From Malurus cyaneus samueli (lineage: Eukaryota; Chordata; Aves; Passeriformes; Maluridae), in contig CM019214.1 of NCBI GenBank assembly GCA_009741485.1, positions 23,024,267 through 23,088,266 of the forward strand: a stretch of DNA of 64,000 nucleotides. Reading direction: 5' to 3'. Below are positions 50,806 to 61,853 of the stretch, piece by piece. Each line of letters begins with the position of its first letter. The first letter of the stretch is position 1. The position numbers were made by a program, and so were the translations under genes. The notes below the pieces were generated by a model that did not search any database, had not been told where the DNA came from, and worked only from the letters and a program-made list of their open reading frames with translations.

Positions 50806-53800
50806 AGAAAACACCTGCAGACTTCAGCTGGTTAAAAAAAAAATCTATAAACACTTAAAAAAAGGAAAAAACCAATACCAGGCCACTTACACAGTTCAGA
50901 CCTCCCAGGGATGTAATCTATCACCCATATGTTCTTTGAAAATGTAACAATTTGAGATCTATCAGACACAGAGTTCACACACAGAATAGAAAATATCCTG
51001 TATTACAGAACCATGCATTTAAAAGGAGAGGGAGAACCTGTAAATATGGTGAAAACACAAATTAAGATACTAGGAATATCTGAAATGGACAATACTTTCT
51101 CCTCCACCTTCCTCTCAGACAAGGAGGATTACAGTGAGAAGGCAAAATTAAGTACCATTTAACAGCATAAGCAGGTGCTGTGGAGATAGAGAGAAGGCAG
51201 CAGTACAAAATTTTGTATTTCACAGGTTTTGTGAGAAGATAAATTGAAAATTAGTTCCTTTTCTTTTAATAAGAATAAGGTTAAATATTATAATGCCAAA
51301 GCTAATCAGATTTTACTATTAATGATAGACACAAAAGATTTCAGCTCCTGCCTGAATGAAGTATACAGCTGAATAGAAAGAGGATTGATTCTCTTTCAGG
51401 ATTTGCCTCCAGCTGTTTATAAGAAGAAAGCCTGGTTTAGGGAATATTTGAACCTGCTTCAGACACATTTCATGTAAAAGCAAGGACCACTTCTATGCGT
51501 GGCAAATGTCCCTAAGGTGGACCTCCTGAAATTTATGCCTGCAAGAAAGGGATGGTCAGCTCTGGGATGCAGGAAGGAGCTACAGGGACACAGAAGCATG
51601 TTCTGCTGAGGGAGCTGGATGTGCTGGAGAAGTTGTGGAGGACAGGAGATGGTCCCAGTGTGATGCCTCTGGGAAATTCCTAGGCCTTTAAGCTCCACAA
51701 GGCAGCAGTTCCTGCACTTGGACTTCAGAGAAACGGGATGAGAATCCACAGACAAGCATCATTTCACCCCCTATTTGCAGACAGTGTTCTCCTCAGTATC
51801 TCTCTTAAAAACCAGCCAACCTAAGCATATGTACCCACACTGCTCCAGCACTTTTTTTTTTTAATTAAAATGCAACAGTTTGGAGAGCACAAAGAGACAA
51901 AAATGTAAAATTACGAGAACAGGCAGTTCCCAAGAAATGACACTGTATCATGCTTTTCAAACTTCTAGAAACCAAAACGTTTTGCATTTTACAGCCTCCT
52001 CCCCACCTTCTAAATGAAACACTACATTTTAGAGAGTGTGTGCCATGATGTAAGATGCCCATGTGTGGGAATTTTCACAGGATATGCACAAAGCAATGCA
52101 CTGGTTATTCCCAAGGACCCTTCAGCCAGCTGGTGCAAACCCTAACCGGTGTTATAAACAGTGTGCCCAAGTTTCAGAAGTGCTGAGGGAGCCAAAAGAA
52201 AAACAGTGGCTGCTGTGGGTGCACAGCCTCCAAAGAGCAAAACAAAAGCCAGCCTTAGTAAGCCAGTCCTACAGAAAAGTTTTGTGTGAGCAAGGACAAC
52301 TCAAACAGTCTTAATGAGAACTCGCCCAACACATCCTTGCCATCAGATTGCGAAGCTCAGTAACAGCACTGGGGCTCCACACAAGGACTGCTGAGACAAT
52401 CGCAGCAGCCTCAGTCTACCTAATGCCAAGGCAACAGTTATGCAATGACAGAAACAAAACCTTGTATTCATGGGGGACTGGATCCCCAGCTGACAAAGGC
52501 TTCTTTTTGTGACTTCTTTTTTAAGTACTTTATATGAAATTTCTGCTCCAAGTCCCCTCTCCTGACTGACCAAACTGCCATTAACTCAGTCAGGCACAGA
52601 TTGGTCATCCAACAATGCTTCTAAGCAAAGAACTCGGTAGACCTTGGAATTTTGTGTTGTTATTATCATCATTATGAGCAAAATGTTCAAGAAAAGTTTT
52701 CTTCTCTTCACTCCCCTCTTCCCAACTGCTACATTCAGGACAAAACATTCTATATGAACATAAATTACACACTTCACACTCTGTTGCAGAGCCACAGACT
52801 GTAAGACTAACTTCAGAGATTTTCTAAGATTTTAGGAGTGCAATAAGGATTGGTTTCTCCTTAATATGAATCACTCACAAAGATTTAAAACAACTTTTTG
52901 ATTTCAAACTGCTAGCAACTTAATTCACCGAAAGAAAACCAATTTCATACACTTAGCAGCCAAGACATTTAAGAACAATTTTACACATGTTACCTTGGAA
53001 ATCAATACTCTTCTCTTAATCAGACACTAAAAAAATTCCTTTGTTTCTATCCCTCTTCCATCCCCATTCCAAGATTTATTGGACATCAACCCATGCTAGT
53101 AAAAGTGTAAGTTAAGAGAAGGATAGAAAGATACAGACAAGGGGAAAGACCACCTTCTTTGCAGTTTCATTTAATATCAAAAGTTCACATATTAACAGAA
53201 TAGTCTAAAAAATTAATTTCAGGATATGGACACAAGAAAATAAGCTTTTTCATGCTACTAATACAGCTGGTTGATTTGTTTCAACCATCAAAGCTGCTGA
53301 GGCTACAGGAATCAGTACTTTAACATGCACTGAAAGGGGTGTTGAAAACTTATAAAAAGCTTAGCGAAAAGACATTAATACTAGAGGAGTCTGATCTTCA
53401 CTAAGCTACGGAACAAGCCAGTTAATAAGCATTTAGAAATTAAGGAATTAGGTGATGCGAATTAATTTAACAAAGTAGCAACCATAGGAATTCTGTCAGC
53501 TTCCTTTAGCTTTGGCTGAGTAATTAATTTTTTTTCTTCTTAATTAAAACCAGAGACAGTGCCAGCATCAGTATGTGCATATTAACACTCAGGCACGCAC
53601 TGATAGCTCTGCTTTAGCAGCTGCAACTTCTAAGCAGTAATATGCCAATGGCAAACCAGACTAAAGATATAGCTGTAGCTTTCTACCTTTTTCTTTTCTT
53701 TTTCCTAACTTTCATTACTGCTTAATTAATTTGGATGTATTATTGGTTGAAGGGAGAGCTCGCAGGAAGCTGCCCATATACTAAAAGTCTCACACTGAAA

Positions 53801-54019
53801 GGATGGGAATGCTAAAGGTGAGTACTGACTGCCCATGTGCAGACCAATGTGCACTACGAATCTTTCCCTCCCTAGGGCCCCGTTTCTGCTCCTGTTAACA
53901 CACTCACTCAAGCGCTACCCCCCACCTCCCATAAGTTTGGGAACAGAAGTCGCCACTTTCCACCCACACCCAACTCCCTCCATAGCTGAAAGAGGGAAAA
54001 AATGCCCGCAGGATTCCCT
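50806..54019. other. Unique DNA upstream of the CpG island, no gene seen
   Basis: AT-rich, becoming CpG-richer from about 53850. A perfect plus-strand 5' splice site, AAAG|GTGAGTAC, occurs at 53817/53818 beneath a long pyrimidine tract (53680-53712). The short interval between them has stops in all plus frames, so no coding exon is proposed. Confidence 0.5.
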
Positions 54020-54397
54020 AATGCTCACACCTAAGCGCATCACGCCTGGCACACGGGAGTACGCAGCGCTGTCCATCTCCAGAGGCACGTCCACTTTCCT
54101 CCCTGTGTCCCGAGGCTATCCCCCCGCTCCCGACCAAACTTCACACCCCGGCAAAAACTGACCGCACCTCTGGGGCCGCGGGGCTGGCGAAGAGGGGCTG
54201 CCGGCCCCTCCCGCTCCGCCTTACCCCGAGGGGAAGCCGGGCGACACCGAGCCGGTCCCCAGCGCCGGGCGGCGGCACCGAGCCCTGCGGGGGGACCCGG
54301 GGCCACCGCTGCCTCCCCCCGAGCGCGCCTCTTCCTCCTGCGGGATGGACCGCGGGATGGAGGAGCTCCGGGCCGGCCGCGCACAGCCGCCTCCGAA

Positions 54398-54409
54398 ACT
54401 ACAGAGCCC
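54398..54409 (+). promoter_or_regulatory. ZNF143/THAP11-type motif ACTACAnnnCCC
   Basis: ACTACAGAGCCC matches the core ACTACAnnnCCC of the element bound by ZNF143 and its partners near many CpG-island start sites. It is followed by GCGATGTGC, similar to the motif's usual right part but with altered spacing. Position within the island supports function; binding is inference. Confidence 0.5.
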
Positions 54410-54411
54410 GC

Positions 54412-54460
54412 GATGTGCATTATTATTACTATCATTATCATCATCAATGATTTATCTTCA
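54412..54460. repeat. AT-rich triplet tract inside the CpG island
   Basis: GATGTGCATTATTATTACTA runs into further ATC/ATT triplets and ends near GATTTATCTTC. It is a decayed (ATT)n/(ATC)n-type tract of about 45 bp with no CpG, set in very GC-rich DNA. It also encodes isoleucine- or methionine-rich strings in open frames, which I regard as incidental. Confidence 0.75.
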
Positions 54461-54743
54461 GAGGAAGGGAGCGCTCTGCAGCTGGCGAGCAAGGTCCCGT
54501 TGTCCCGCCGGACAGGGTGTCCCTGCGCCCGTCCCCGCTCCCGCTCCCTGCGCCGAGTTTGTGTGGCAGCGGCGCGGAGCGAAGCGGGCGGAGGGGCGGC
54601 CGCTCCCCCTCCCGCGCTGCCGGGGCGCTCAACAGGCGGGTGCCGATGGCCGGGGCTGCCCCACACCTGCCCCGCTCCCACCATCCGCAGCCACGCTCCG
54701 CTACGGCCCGGGGCGCGGCTCTCCGCAGCCGGGCTCGCTTACC

Positions 54744-54845
54744 ATGGCTGGCTCGGGCGGTGCGGATGCGCAGGCAGGGGCTGGCTGTGCGGGCTGTGCG
54801 TGCGGGCCGGGTGCGGGGCTGTGCGGTGCGGTGCTGTGCGAGGCG
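54744..54845 (+). CDS. Candidate coding first exon, plus strand (weak)
   Basis: The ATG at 54744 sits in an excellent Kozak context (ACCATGG). It opens 34 codons that end exactly, in phase 0, at a 5' splice site: GCG|GTGAGC at 54845/54846. The peptide begins MAGSGGADAQAGAGCAG and is rich in Ala, Gly and Cys because it is translated from a GGGCTGTGC-type repeat. That makes the open frame weak evidence. No known signal peptide or domain is recognised, and no downstream exon was found in 54846-64000. It shares its start palindrome with the minus-strand candidate, so at most one of the two may be real. Alternatives are 5' UTR, a divergent non-coding transcript, or chance. Confidence 0.2.
54761..54772. 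promoter_or_regulatory. NRF1-like site
   Basis: TGCGGATGCGCA matches the near-palindromic NRF1 consensus YGCGCAYGCGCR at 11 of 12 positions. It lies 16 bp from the shared start palindrome, inside the CpG island. NRF1 commonly acts at CpG-island promoters. Binding is inference. Confidence 0.45.
54782..54841. repeat. Imperfect GGCTGTGCG repeat
   Basis: Several copies of GGCTGTGCG or shortened GTGCG units follow one another with variable spacing over about 60 bp. The repeat lies within both candidate first exons and explains the biased amino acids of the plus-strand frame. Confidence 0.75.
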
Positions 54846-54993
54846 GTGAGCGCTGGCGGAGCGCGGCCGGTGTCACAGTCGGGCTCAGCCGCCGGCTGGG
54901 GGAGCGGCGGCGCTGAGGGGCGGGCGGGCCCGGCCCGGCCGGGCTCGCGGGCAGGGCACAGCGCCCCCCCGCGGCCGCGCCCTCACAGATGGA

Positions 54994-55341
54994 CCCGCTG
55001 TCCCCGCTGTCCCCGCTGTCCCCCGCTCGGACTCGCTCCCCCTCAGCAGATGCCCGCTGCCCCCGCTGTCCCCCCTGTCCCCTGTTCCTGTCCCCGCTGT
55101 CCCTCCCCCTGTCCCCCCTGTCCCCCGCTGTCCCCTGTCCCCCCCTGTCCCCCCTGTCCCCCTGTCCCCCCCTGTCCCCCGCTGTCCCCGCTGTCCCCGC
55201 TGTGCCCCGCTGTCCTCTCTGTCTCCCCTGTCCCCGCCCGCTGTCCCCTGTCCCCGCTGTCCCCTGTCCCCTGTCCCCCTGTCCCCGCTGTCCCCTGTCC
55301 CCCCCTGTCCCCCGCTGTCCCCGCTGTCCCCCGCTGTCCCC
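54994..55341. repeat. C-rich minisatellite, unit near CCGCTGTCCC
   Basis: About 350 bp consist of roughly thirty TGTCC words spaced 7 to 10 bases apart, the commonest units being CTGTCCCC and CCGCTGTCCC. One interruption lies at about 55028-55062. The plus strand is almost pure pyrimidine with G only in GCTG or CTG. The minus strand, read as GGGGACAGGGGGACAGG-like units, meets G-quadruplex rules many times. Because the unit is often 9 bp, minus-strand frames look collagen-like (Gly-Asp-Arg-Gly-Gln repeats) and plus-strand frames proline/cysteine-rich. Neither is evidence of a protein. Copy number is likely to vary between individuals. Confidence 0.93.
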
Positions 55342-56079
55342 GGCCCCTCGGGGTGACTCGCTCGTCTCAGCAGCTGCCCGGGGACGAGCAGCCGCGGCCA
55401 AGGCGGGACCCCTGACCCTCTCGCCTGAGAAACCTTGGGAACCTGAGCTGCGGGCACACTTGACCTTCAGAGGCACCTGCCCCTTAGTGTATCTCTGTGA
55501 CAATGGCAAGGGCACTGCGTGCTCAAACACGACATCTTCTCGTTACTGTCTATACCCGTGCTCAGCAATGCGATTCTTATCTTCACAGCCCCTTCTGAAG
55601 CGGCTCATGCTGCTTTCCAGCGTCACACAGCACTGCGGGAGCTGCCACTTGAGCGACGTTCCAGCCACACAGCCGTGCATGACGATGCTCGCAATGACTT
55701 TGTCAATTCTTTAAGCACAGAGAGAAACGTGCCTTGGCTTTGGGAAAATTCGGTAAACGGGACCCTGAAGTAACAGACTGGGTAGCTCGAGGGCATATGG
55801 GCTTGTCTCTTAGGAGATTTCCAGTAACTCCTTCTCCATACCCAGGCTTGTTGGAGGTAAAATTGACAGGGTCACACAGGAGTGATCCTTCACAGACACT
55901 GATGATAGGTATGGAAGAGAGTGGCAAAGTCAGCTTTTGCAGTTTAGTTGCTTTCCTAAGTTGGACTTTTACCATTAGAGCAATTGGATTGCTTCAGATG
56001 CAAAGGCCAGTGCTTTAGATAGAATAAGTGCATCTAGAGTGACTAATATAAATCAGATTGTGCTGATTTACATTAACTG

Positions 56080-56260
56080 GGCACTTGGCATGCATTTCCT
56101 TTGTCTTTGTCACAATAATAGTACACTAATTTTCTGTTATTTATGTGAAGTGTAAGGACATTTCATTTCCTCCTATGATCATTAACAAATTCATCTATTC
56201 AATTATGTAACTATATTATTCACCTCTAATTGAGATCGATTGCTTAAGAGCATATTAATA
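56080..56260. promoter_or_regulatory. Candidate conserved non-coding element
   Basis: The stretch contains SOX-type words (CTTTGTCTTTGTCACAATAA), several TAAT cores, AATTATGTAA and CTAATTGAGATCGATTGC, in unique DNA about 1.3 kb to the right of the CpG-island core. Such density is typical of, but not proof of, a developmental enhancer. Confidence 0.25.
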
Positions 56261-59200
56261 AAATTCACAGGCAAAAGAGTGGCAAAAGTGTGAACACTAA
56301 TTTTCAGGGAAATTAGTCTGTACGTCACAAATTCAGGCCTCTGCTCCCAAAATAGTGTGTGCACTCATTATAAAGTTGCGATGTCAATGTGTGGTTTCTT
56401 TTCCATTAACATAAAAATTCACAGTCTCCTGGACCAAGATGGTCTGAGGCTTTTGCATTGATTAATGAACATACGTGTTTTTTCCGGTAAGGTCTGTGGG
56501 TTCAACACCATGCAAGCACTGTGGGATCAGGGAGTAAATGCCTCTTCACTAACAGGCAATAAGTGGATTGATGGAATAAGCCATTTTGTAAAGATAGGGA
56601 AAAAGAACCATAGCAAAGCTGATCACTAGCAAGCTGTTTCCAGACCCCTCTGGGAATTACAGTAGATGAGCTATGCACCTCTGAAAAATTAGATTAATTA
56701 TGGAAATAGCACATGACCCTTACCTAGAGAGGCACTAAATAGCACTGAAGTATGGTAAGAAAAAGAGGCAAAGAGTAAGAGCATCCCACTGTGTGCTGGT
56801 GAAGGTATAAGTCAATTTTCTTTATTTTTTAATAAAAATGAATTGAAATTTATATTCTTTGAAGCTCCTACAGCATACTTCTTGATTTTTTTAGAATCAG
56901 CTGAAAAATGTCCCTGAAATCTGACTGTACTTGCACTTATGGGTATATTCACATCATTGAAATCCATAGGATAAGTTCTTTGGGGGAAGCTGGTCAGATT
57001 GGGTTTACATGCTTATACCAAAGTATGAGGGAGACATTCCTAAGGAAGGGCAGAAGAAGTTGTCCATATCAACACATTTGCAGTGAGAGGAGGGACTCAC
57101 TTTCTGCCATCTCAGAAACACTGGTCATTTTTCTCTTCAAAGAGTAAAGCAAAGAACAGCTGTTCAAATATTGGTTATGGCTCAGCAGTCAGTGGGGATT
57201 TCAACTCACAGAGATACCAAGTCTCTGACAAGTGAAAAGAAAAGTTGACAGGGCTGATGTAAAAAATTTTGGTTCCTTAAGCAAAACTACATAATATTCA
57301 ATTGAGGTCAAGGTGACAGGAATACTTGAAATTTCTGCTAGGAATAGAAATGAATGGATTTCATTTTTGAACAAAGATGTCTGGAGAAACAGAAACATTC
57401 TGTGTTTGGGAAAGGCTTATGACTGGATTCTGGTCCATGCTCTTGCTCTTGTATCTAGCACCCAATGTAGGAGAAAGGCTGAAGTGTGTGACATTTAGAG
57501 TGAGTTCCTTACTTGAACGGCTGCTTGGGTGCTCTAGCTGGTAGCAGCAAGGAAATGCTAAAGGCCAGCTGTGAATTTTGCTGGAAGCCAGGCAGATCCA
57601 AACAACCTTGGCATCAAGGGGTTACAACACAGCCTGGTGTCATTGCAGATTTGATGTACGAAAGAGAAAGTGCAGGTTAGAATTCTGCATTGATGAATGT
57701 CATTGTCTATGTTGGGTGTTTTAAACCTTTTCCATAGTTTAGATAACAACCTGCAAACATTTTTCTACATGCAATATCACCCTAATACTAACGTCATACC
57801 AAGTGTTTCAAGGGACACCCTTCCTCCCTGCAGCAATATGCTTGGATTATCTCCTAACCTATTCTGGAGCACTATGTTCCTCTCTGGAGATGTTTTAAAG
57901 AGGCCATTTAATGTTCAGAAGAAAATGTAACTTAAATATCAAGATTAGTCAAGAAGAGGCAAGATGGAATGTGGGGGTCTTGTTAGCTGTAACCAAAGAC
58001 ATGGCATCAGTCTTAAACGTTGTATTTTACTGAATTTGACCATTTCCAGCAATTAGTGGTGAAACTGATTTCTAGATTAAAGGAAGGCTTATAGCATATA
58101 ATTCTTTTTTTTTGTTGTTTTAATTTACCAGGCTCCATCTGCTTCCCCATTTCTCCACTGTAGAACATCCTAGCTCTAAAATAAATCCCTAATTTCTTTG
58201 TGGACAGAATGGTGTGATAGCTGCTGCTACCTGTTTGTCTCTGCTTTCCACTCCTACTCTTTCCTCAGGCTTTCTAACTAAACAGATTGCCCTTGGTAGG
58301 AAACCTTCCCAATAAAAAAACAAAATCAAAGGCAGTATGTTTCTACTTAATGTTTTAGCTTTGACTAAACATTCAGATGCATTAAAGACAGTAGTTTAAT
58401 AAAAAGATATCCTAATGGGTTGTGTGCTTCAGTGGTTCTCATCTCCTGCGTCAGTTCTATGTGAGGCCCCTCCCACGACTCCCTCAGCTACCAGTGAAGT
58501 TAATGGTTAATCATTATATTATTTCTGACTACTGCACAGGCAGAGTCAGTGGGTTGCAATCATAGCCATGCTCCGGAGGATTAGAGTGAGTGTTTAGGGT
58601 GCTACTCTACTTTTGCAAAAATCCTGTAGATTTCCAAAACCTTATAAAATCAGGGACTCATAAAACTCTTTTTGAATGTTAACATGAGTGTATTTTAGCT
58701 TTAAGGAACTCAGAATGGATAAAAACTGGTTTTAGTTGCAGTGAGAGTTCTCTGTGGCCTTTCTCAAGGGGGCTTCAGCCATCCTCTCTGTATTGAGCTC
58801 CTGTGATGCCACATACAGCTGAGCCATACCGTTTCTTCTCTCCCATGTGACCTTCTGTTCACAGAGGCCGTGGATGTTAAAGAGAAGCAAGGTGAAAACT
58901 GGATCTCTTTATACACTTTGTGCACTTTATATCTGTGCCTAAAGATGAGGAGACCTTTGTGGTCACCTCCCAGCATCTCGATGCAGATGAAGGGCAATGA
59001 CTCATGCTCTCCTATGTCTTCTGTACCTGTTACGTGAAGCTGATCCACTTTACACTTCAACTGCTGCTACCAAAACCCCTTTGCAGTGCTCACTGCAGAG
59101 AGCTGTTTGCAAAGCTTATCCAGCAAAAGGCTGAATAAAATGGTTCAGATCATTGGTACTGTGTAGTCTGGGGGAAAAGAGAGAAAAGGAAAGTTAAAAA

Positions 59201-59424
59201 ATGAAAGCAATTTGATACAGTTTAGCCAACATGTAGATACTCCCCCTGGAATTTAACATTTAGGTATGATAGTATAAGAAATAAATAGTCTTCAAAATGA
59301 AAACTCTTTCATATTACCAAGTAGGTCACACTTCCAATAACTGTTTCTCAATATGTAAATACAAGCAATGATTGTTTTCAAAAATATATAATTACCTATT
59401 CAACAGAATGAATAATTTTTCCCA

Positions 59425-59515
59425 ATGCAGTGCAGTTAATTTAATCTGAAAATTAGTGATTATCATTTTGGTGTTAATTATGGAGCAATAAATACATCTT
59501 CAGTATTTAACAATA
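59425..59515. promoter_or_regulatory. Candidate conserved non-coding element
   Basis: CAGTTAATTTAATCTG, AAATTAGTGATTATC and GTGTTAATTATGG (TTAATTA at 59474-59480) give four closely spaced homeodomain-type cores with no simple repeat. It is a candidate only; comparison with other birds is needed to judge it. Confidence 0.27.
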
Positions 59516-61853
59516 GACTCCTCTCTGCTTCATATACCCCAAGTCACTTGTGGGATTAACAATGTTGCTTTGTGATTTTAAAGGCACAAAAAAAATTTAG
59601 AAGATACCATTGGAAATTAAGGATTAATATACTCATTAGGACCTCTGCTTTTACTTAGGCTTGCATGAGTGATCTTACCCTAAGCACAGTATTTTTCACT
59701 TACGTGCATGATATCGTGTGAGTGTCCTTGAGAGATCCAGGCCTGGAGGGCACCAGAGGAAAGATCACAGTACAAGCTGTTTTTATTCTGGATACACATG
59801 CTTGCTTCTGTGTCTTTCTGTCTCTGCATACCACAGAGATAACCCACACCTGGTAGAGAACCAAGTAGGACATAATATGAGGTCTGAGAGAGCATGAGTG
59901 GTTTCAGTAAAGCATTATATAGAGCAGAAAGATTGCAAGTGAAAGATTACACTAACAATCTGAAAATAGATGAGTGTTATACAGAAAAAACACAAGTGGA
60001 TACAACCTTTCCCTTCATGTGCAGCCCATCTCATTTCATCCTCCTGCATGGATCTGCGAAATGTAGAAATGCTGACAACCCTTTTTCCAAGTGAGAGAGA
60101 GAAAAGTCTTACCTCCTGCTATGTGAACCATGATACAATAATCCTATGAAGGCATTCTTCCACATACCTCATTCTAAAACATTTGGGCTCAAAATGCACT
60201 TGAGATTATCAGAGATGATGAGCTCAGTCTAGAAGGCTTGCATATAAACACTAAAGGGTTTTGCTAAGTTCCTGTCGTGGGGTATGATCATGCGGGCTGG
60301 AAAGGGCAGTTTAGGGTCTTTAGGAGGAGCTGACTCAAATGTATGAATTATCCAACATTTTCATTAGTACCACTGGGGAGATTTGAATGTGGAATAATCT
60401 ACGAATGAAGTAACCAGAGAGGGGCAAAATGCACACCCAAGGAATATTAGTATTCAACTTCAGAGCAACTTCTGTGTGAGCATATATGTACTCATTGCAA
60501 TATCCTGAAAATAATTGTATACATATGTATGTTAGCCCCACCCTCCAGTGGCATCAATAGGTTTAACCTCAGTTTTCTGCTGCACTGCAAATTAAAGGAA
60601 AAGACATTATTTTAAGAGTGTTGAACACATGGCTGCCATCCAACAACTTCAGTATGGCACCCTCCCAAGAAAGTGCTCCAAGGCAGCCTAATCAGGACAG
60701 AATTCCTGGCAAAAGTACGTTTTGAGACAAGGCTCTCTCTCTTTTTCCAAAGTAGAAAACTCCTTTGATGGCAGGCACAGAGAGCATTTAAGAACTTTCT
60801 CAGGTGCCTTTTTTTGCAAACTGAAAGTCAAACTCAAAAAACTGGGAAGGAAAATTGCAGGAGTCATTTTAACACTTTTCCTGATCTAGTTGGGCAGTGG
60901 AAACTGAGAAATAGCCAGCTGATTTCACTTTATTTCTCATTTTTTCACTTCTGTCAATAGGTACAAGCTTGTAACTGATTACAGAAGTTTTTAATGCTGC
61001 TCTGTAAACATGAATGAGGCCTTAAACTGTATCACAGAGCTGAGTTAAATTCTCTCCTAAAGGGCCACTCAGCTTTAGTTTTCTACTAATACACATTCCA
61101 AAATGCTGATTTGGGTTTTGTGTTGGGTTTTTCCCCTCCCCAATATGTTTTATTGCTGCTGAACTGCTCTCCCTGCTTTGCATAGTCCAGTTCTGGCAAG
61201 TGGCTCTACCCAGACCTGTGGTTTGTGGCAAAAATGTTATGTGTTGGAGAAAAGATGGGAATGATTCCAGAAGCCAGCAATGGTGTAACATGCTCAGCGT
61301 GCCCACAGTGCCAACAGGATGCAGAGGATGGGTGTCCTGGGCTGTGGGGGCTACAGGAGCTGGCACAGCCCTACAGATTCTTCACTGGGATGAAGCAGAA
61401 ATGGCCCTAAGACACAACATCCTCCATCAGCTCTGTGAGATGTGGTTTTGGGAGGAAGGTGTGGCTTCAGATCTGCTGACATGATGGAAATGCTTCACCT
61501 CCTTCTGATTTCACAGAAAGCCAAACACAAGAAATGTGACACTCAGGAGAAAAAGGCGCAAGCCACTCTGGTTAGATGAGTGAGAGCCCTCCAACAAAGC
61601 CCAACCAGGATAAATACAACTGAGGAACTTGAAAAATAACAATGAGATGATGTTTTGATATCAAATGCTGAGTTTGGGAGATTAGTCTAACTTCTCTATC
61701 CCTAAACTAATAAACCTGGTGATTTTTTCCTATAAAAATCCAAACAGCTATTCTAAACAAGAGCATTTTCCTCCTTTTTTCAGTACAGACAGCTAATTTT
61801 TTTTGCAAATGCATGAGTACCTGATTGAAGCATAGAAGCAGAACACATTAGTG

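Larger units (their letters stand above)
54743..54900 (-). other. Candidate first exon, minus strand, ending at the start codon
   Basis: On the minus strand the sequence reads CGAGCCAGCCATG then GTAAGCGAG. The ATG occupies 54745-54743 and is followed immediately by a strong 5' splice site, GTAAGC (GT at 54742-54741). If not spliced, the frame closes after 13 codons, so splicing right after the ATG is the only way this start could open a long protein. Genes whose first intron directly follows the initiator ATG are known, the calmodulin genes being one example. I found no calmodulin or other exon 2 in the window, so intron 1 would exceed 54 kb. The 5' end of the exon is unknown; the interval given is only the GC-rich part just upstream. 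A competing minus-strand donor, CTCGGG|GTAAGG, lies at 54225/54224. The gene is not identified, and a non-coding first exon is equally possible. Confidence 0.4.
54020..55440. promoter_or_regulatory. CpG island, probable promoter
   Basis: This is the only strongly GC-rich, CpG-dense part of the window; the change from AT-rich flanks is abrupt on the left and gradual on the right (CpG remains common to about 55700). It holds GC boxes GGGCGG (54586-54591), GGGGCGG (54593-54599) and GGGGCGGG (54917-54924). It also has a ZNF143-type motif, a near-perfect NRF1 site and candidate splice donors on both strands. No TATA box is seen in the core, as usual for housekeeping or developmental CpG promoters. 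To the left of about 54730 the plus strand is C-rich and to the right it is G-rich. This is the skew expected when transcription starts near that point in both directions. Confidence 0.85.

Noticed and set aside
54040..54684. 214-codon minus-strand frame in the CpG island, with an internal Met/Ile string
   Set aside because: Arg/Ala/Pro/Gly-biased composition is expected from CpG-rich DNA. The hydrophobic string is a translation of the ATT/ATC tract. A donor at 54225/54224 inside it makes a partial non-coding exon more likely than a whole protein.
54743..54745. Calmodulin gene start (ATG followed directly by an intron)
   Set aside because: The exon structure is similar, but no calmodulin exon 2 (coding for ADQLTEEQ) was seen on the minus strand within 54 kb, far beyond usual calmodulin intron lengths.
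54345..55415. 356-codon plus-strand frame rich in Pro and Cys
   Set aside because: Open only because GC-rich repeat DNA has few stop codons. No domain is seen, and it runs straight through the minisatellite.
54739..55530. Long minus-strand frame with collagen-like Gly-Asp-Arg-Gly-Gln repeats
   Set aside because: It is generated by the 9-bp periodicity of the C-rich minisatellite. The Gly-X-Y register breaks wherever unit length varies, and a second minus frame shows the same pattern.
58764..59060. 98-codon minus-strand frame with protein-like composition
   Set aside because: I looked for a known exon (PH, RhoGEF and similar families) and found no convincing match. Splice sites are not clear.
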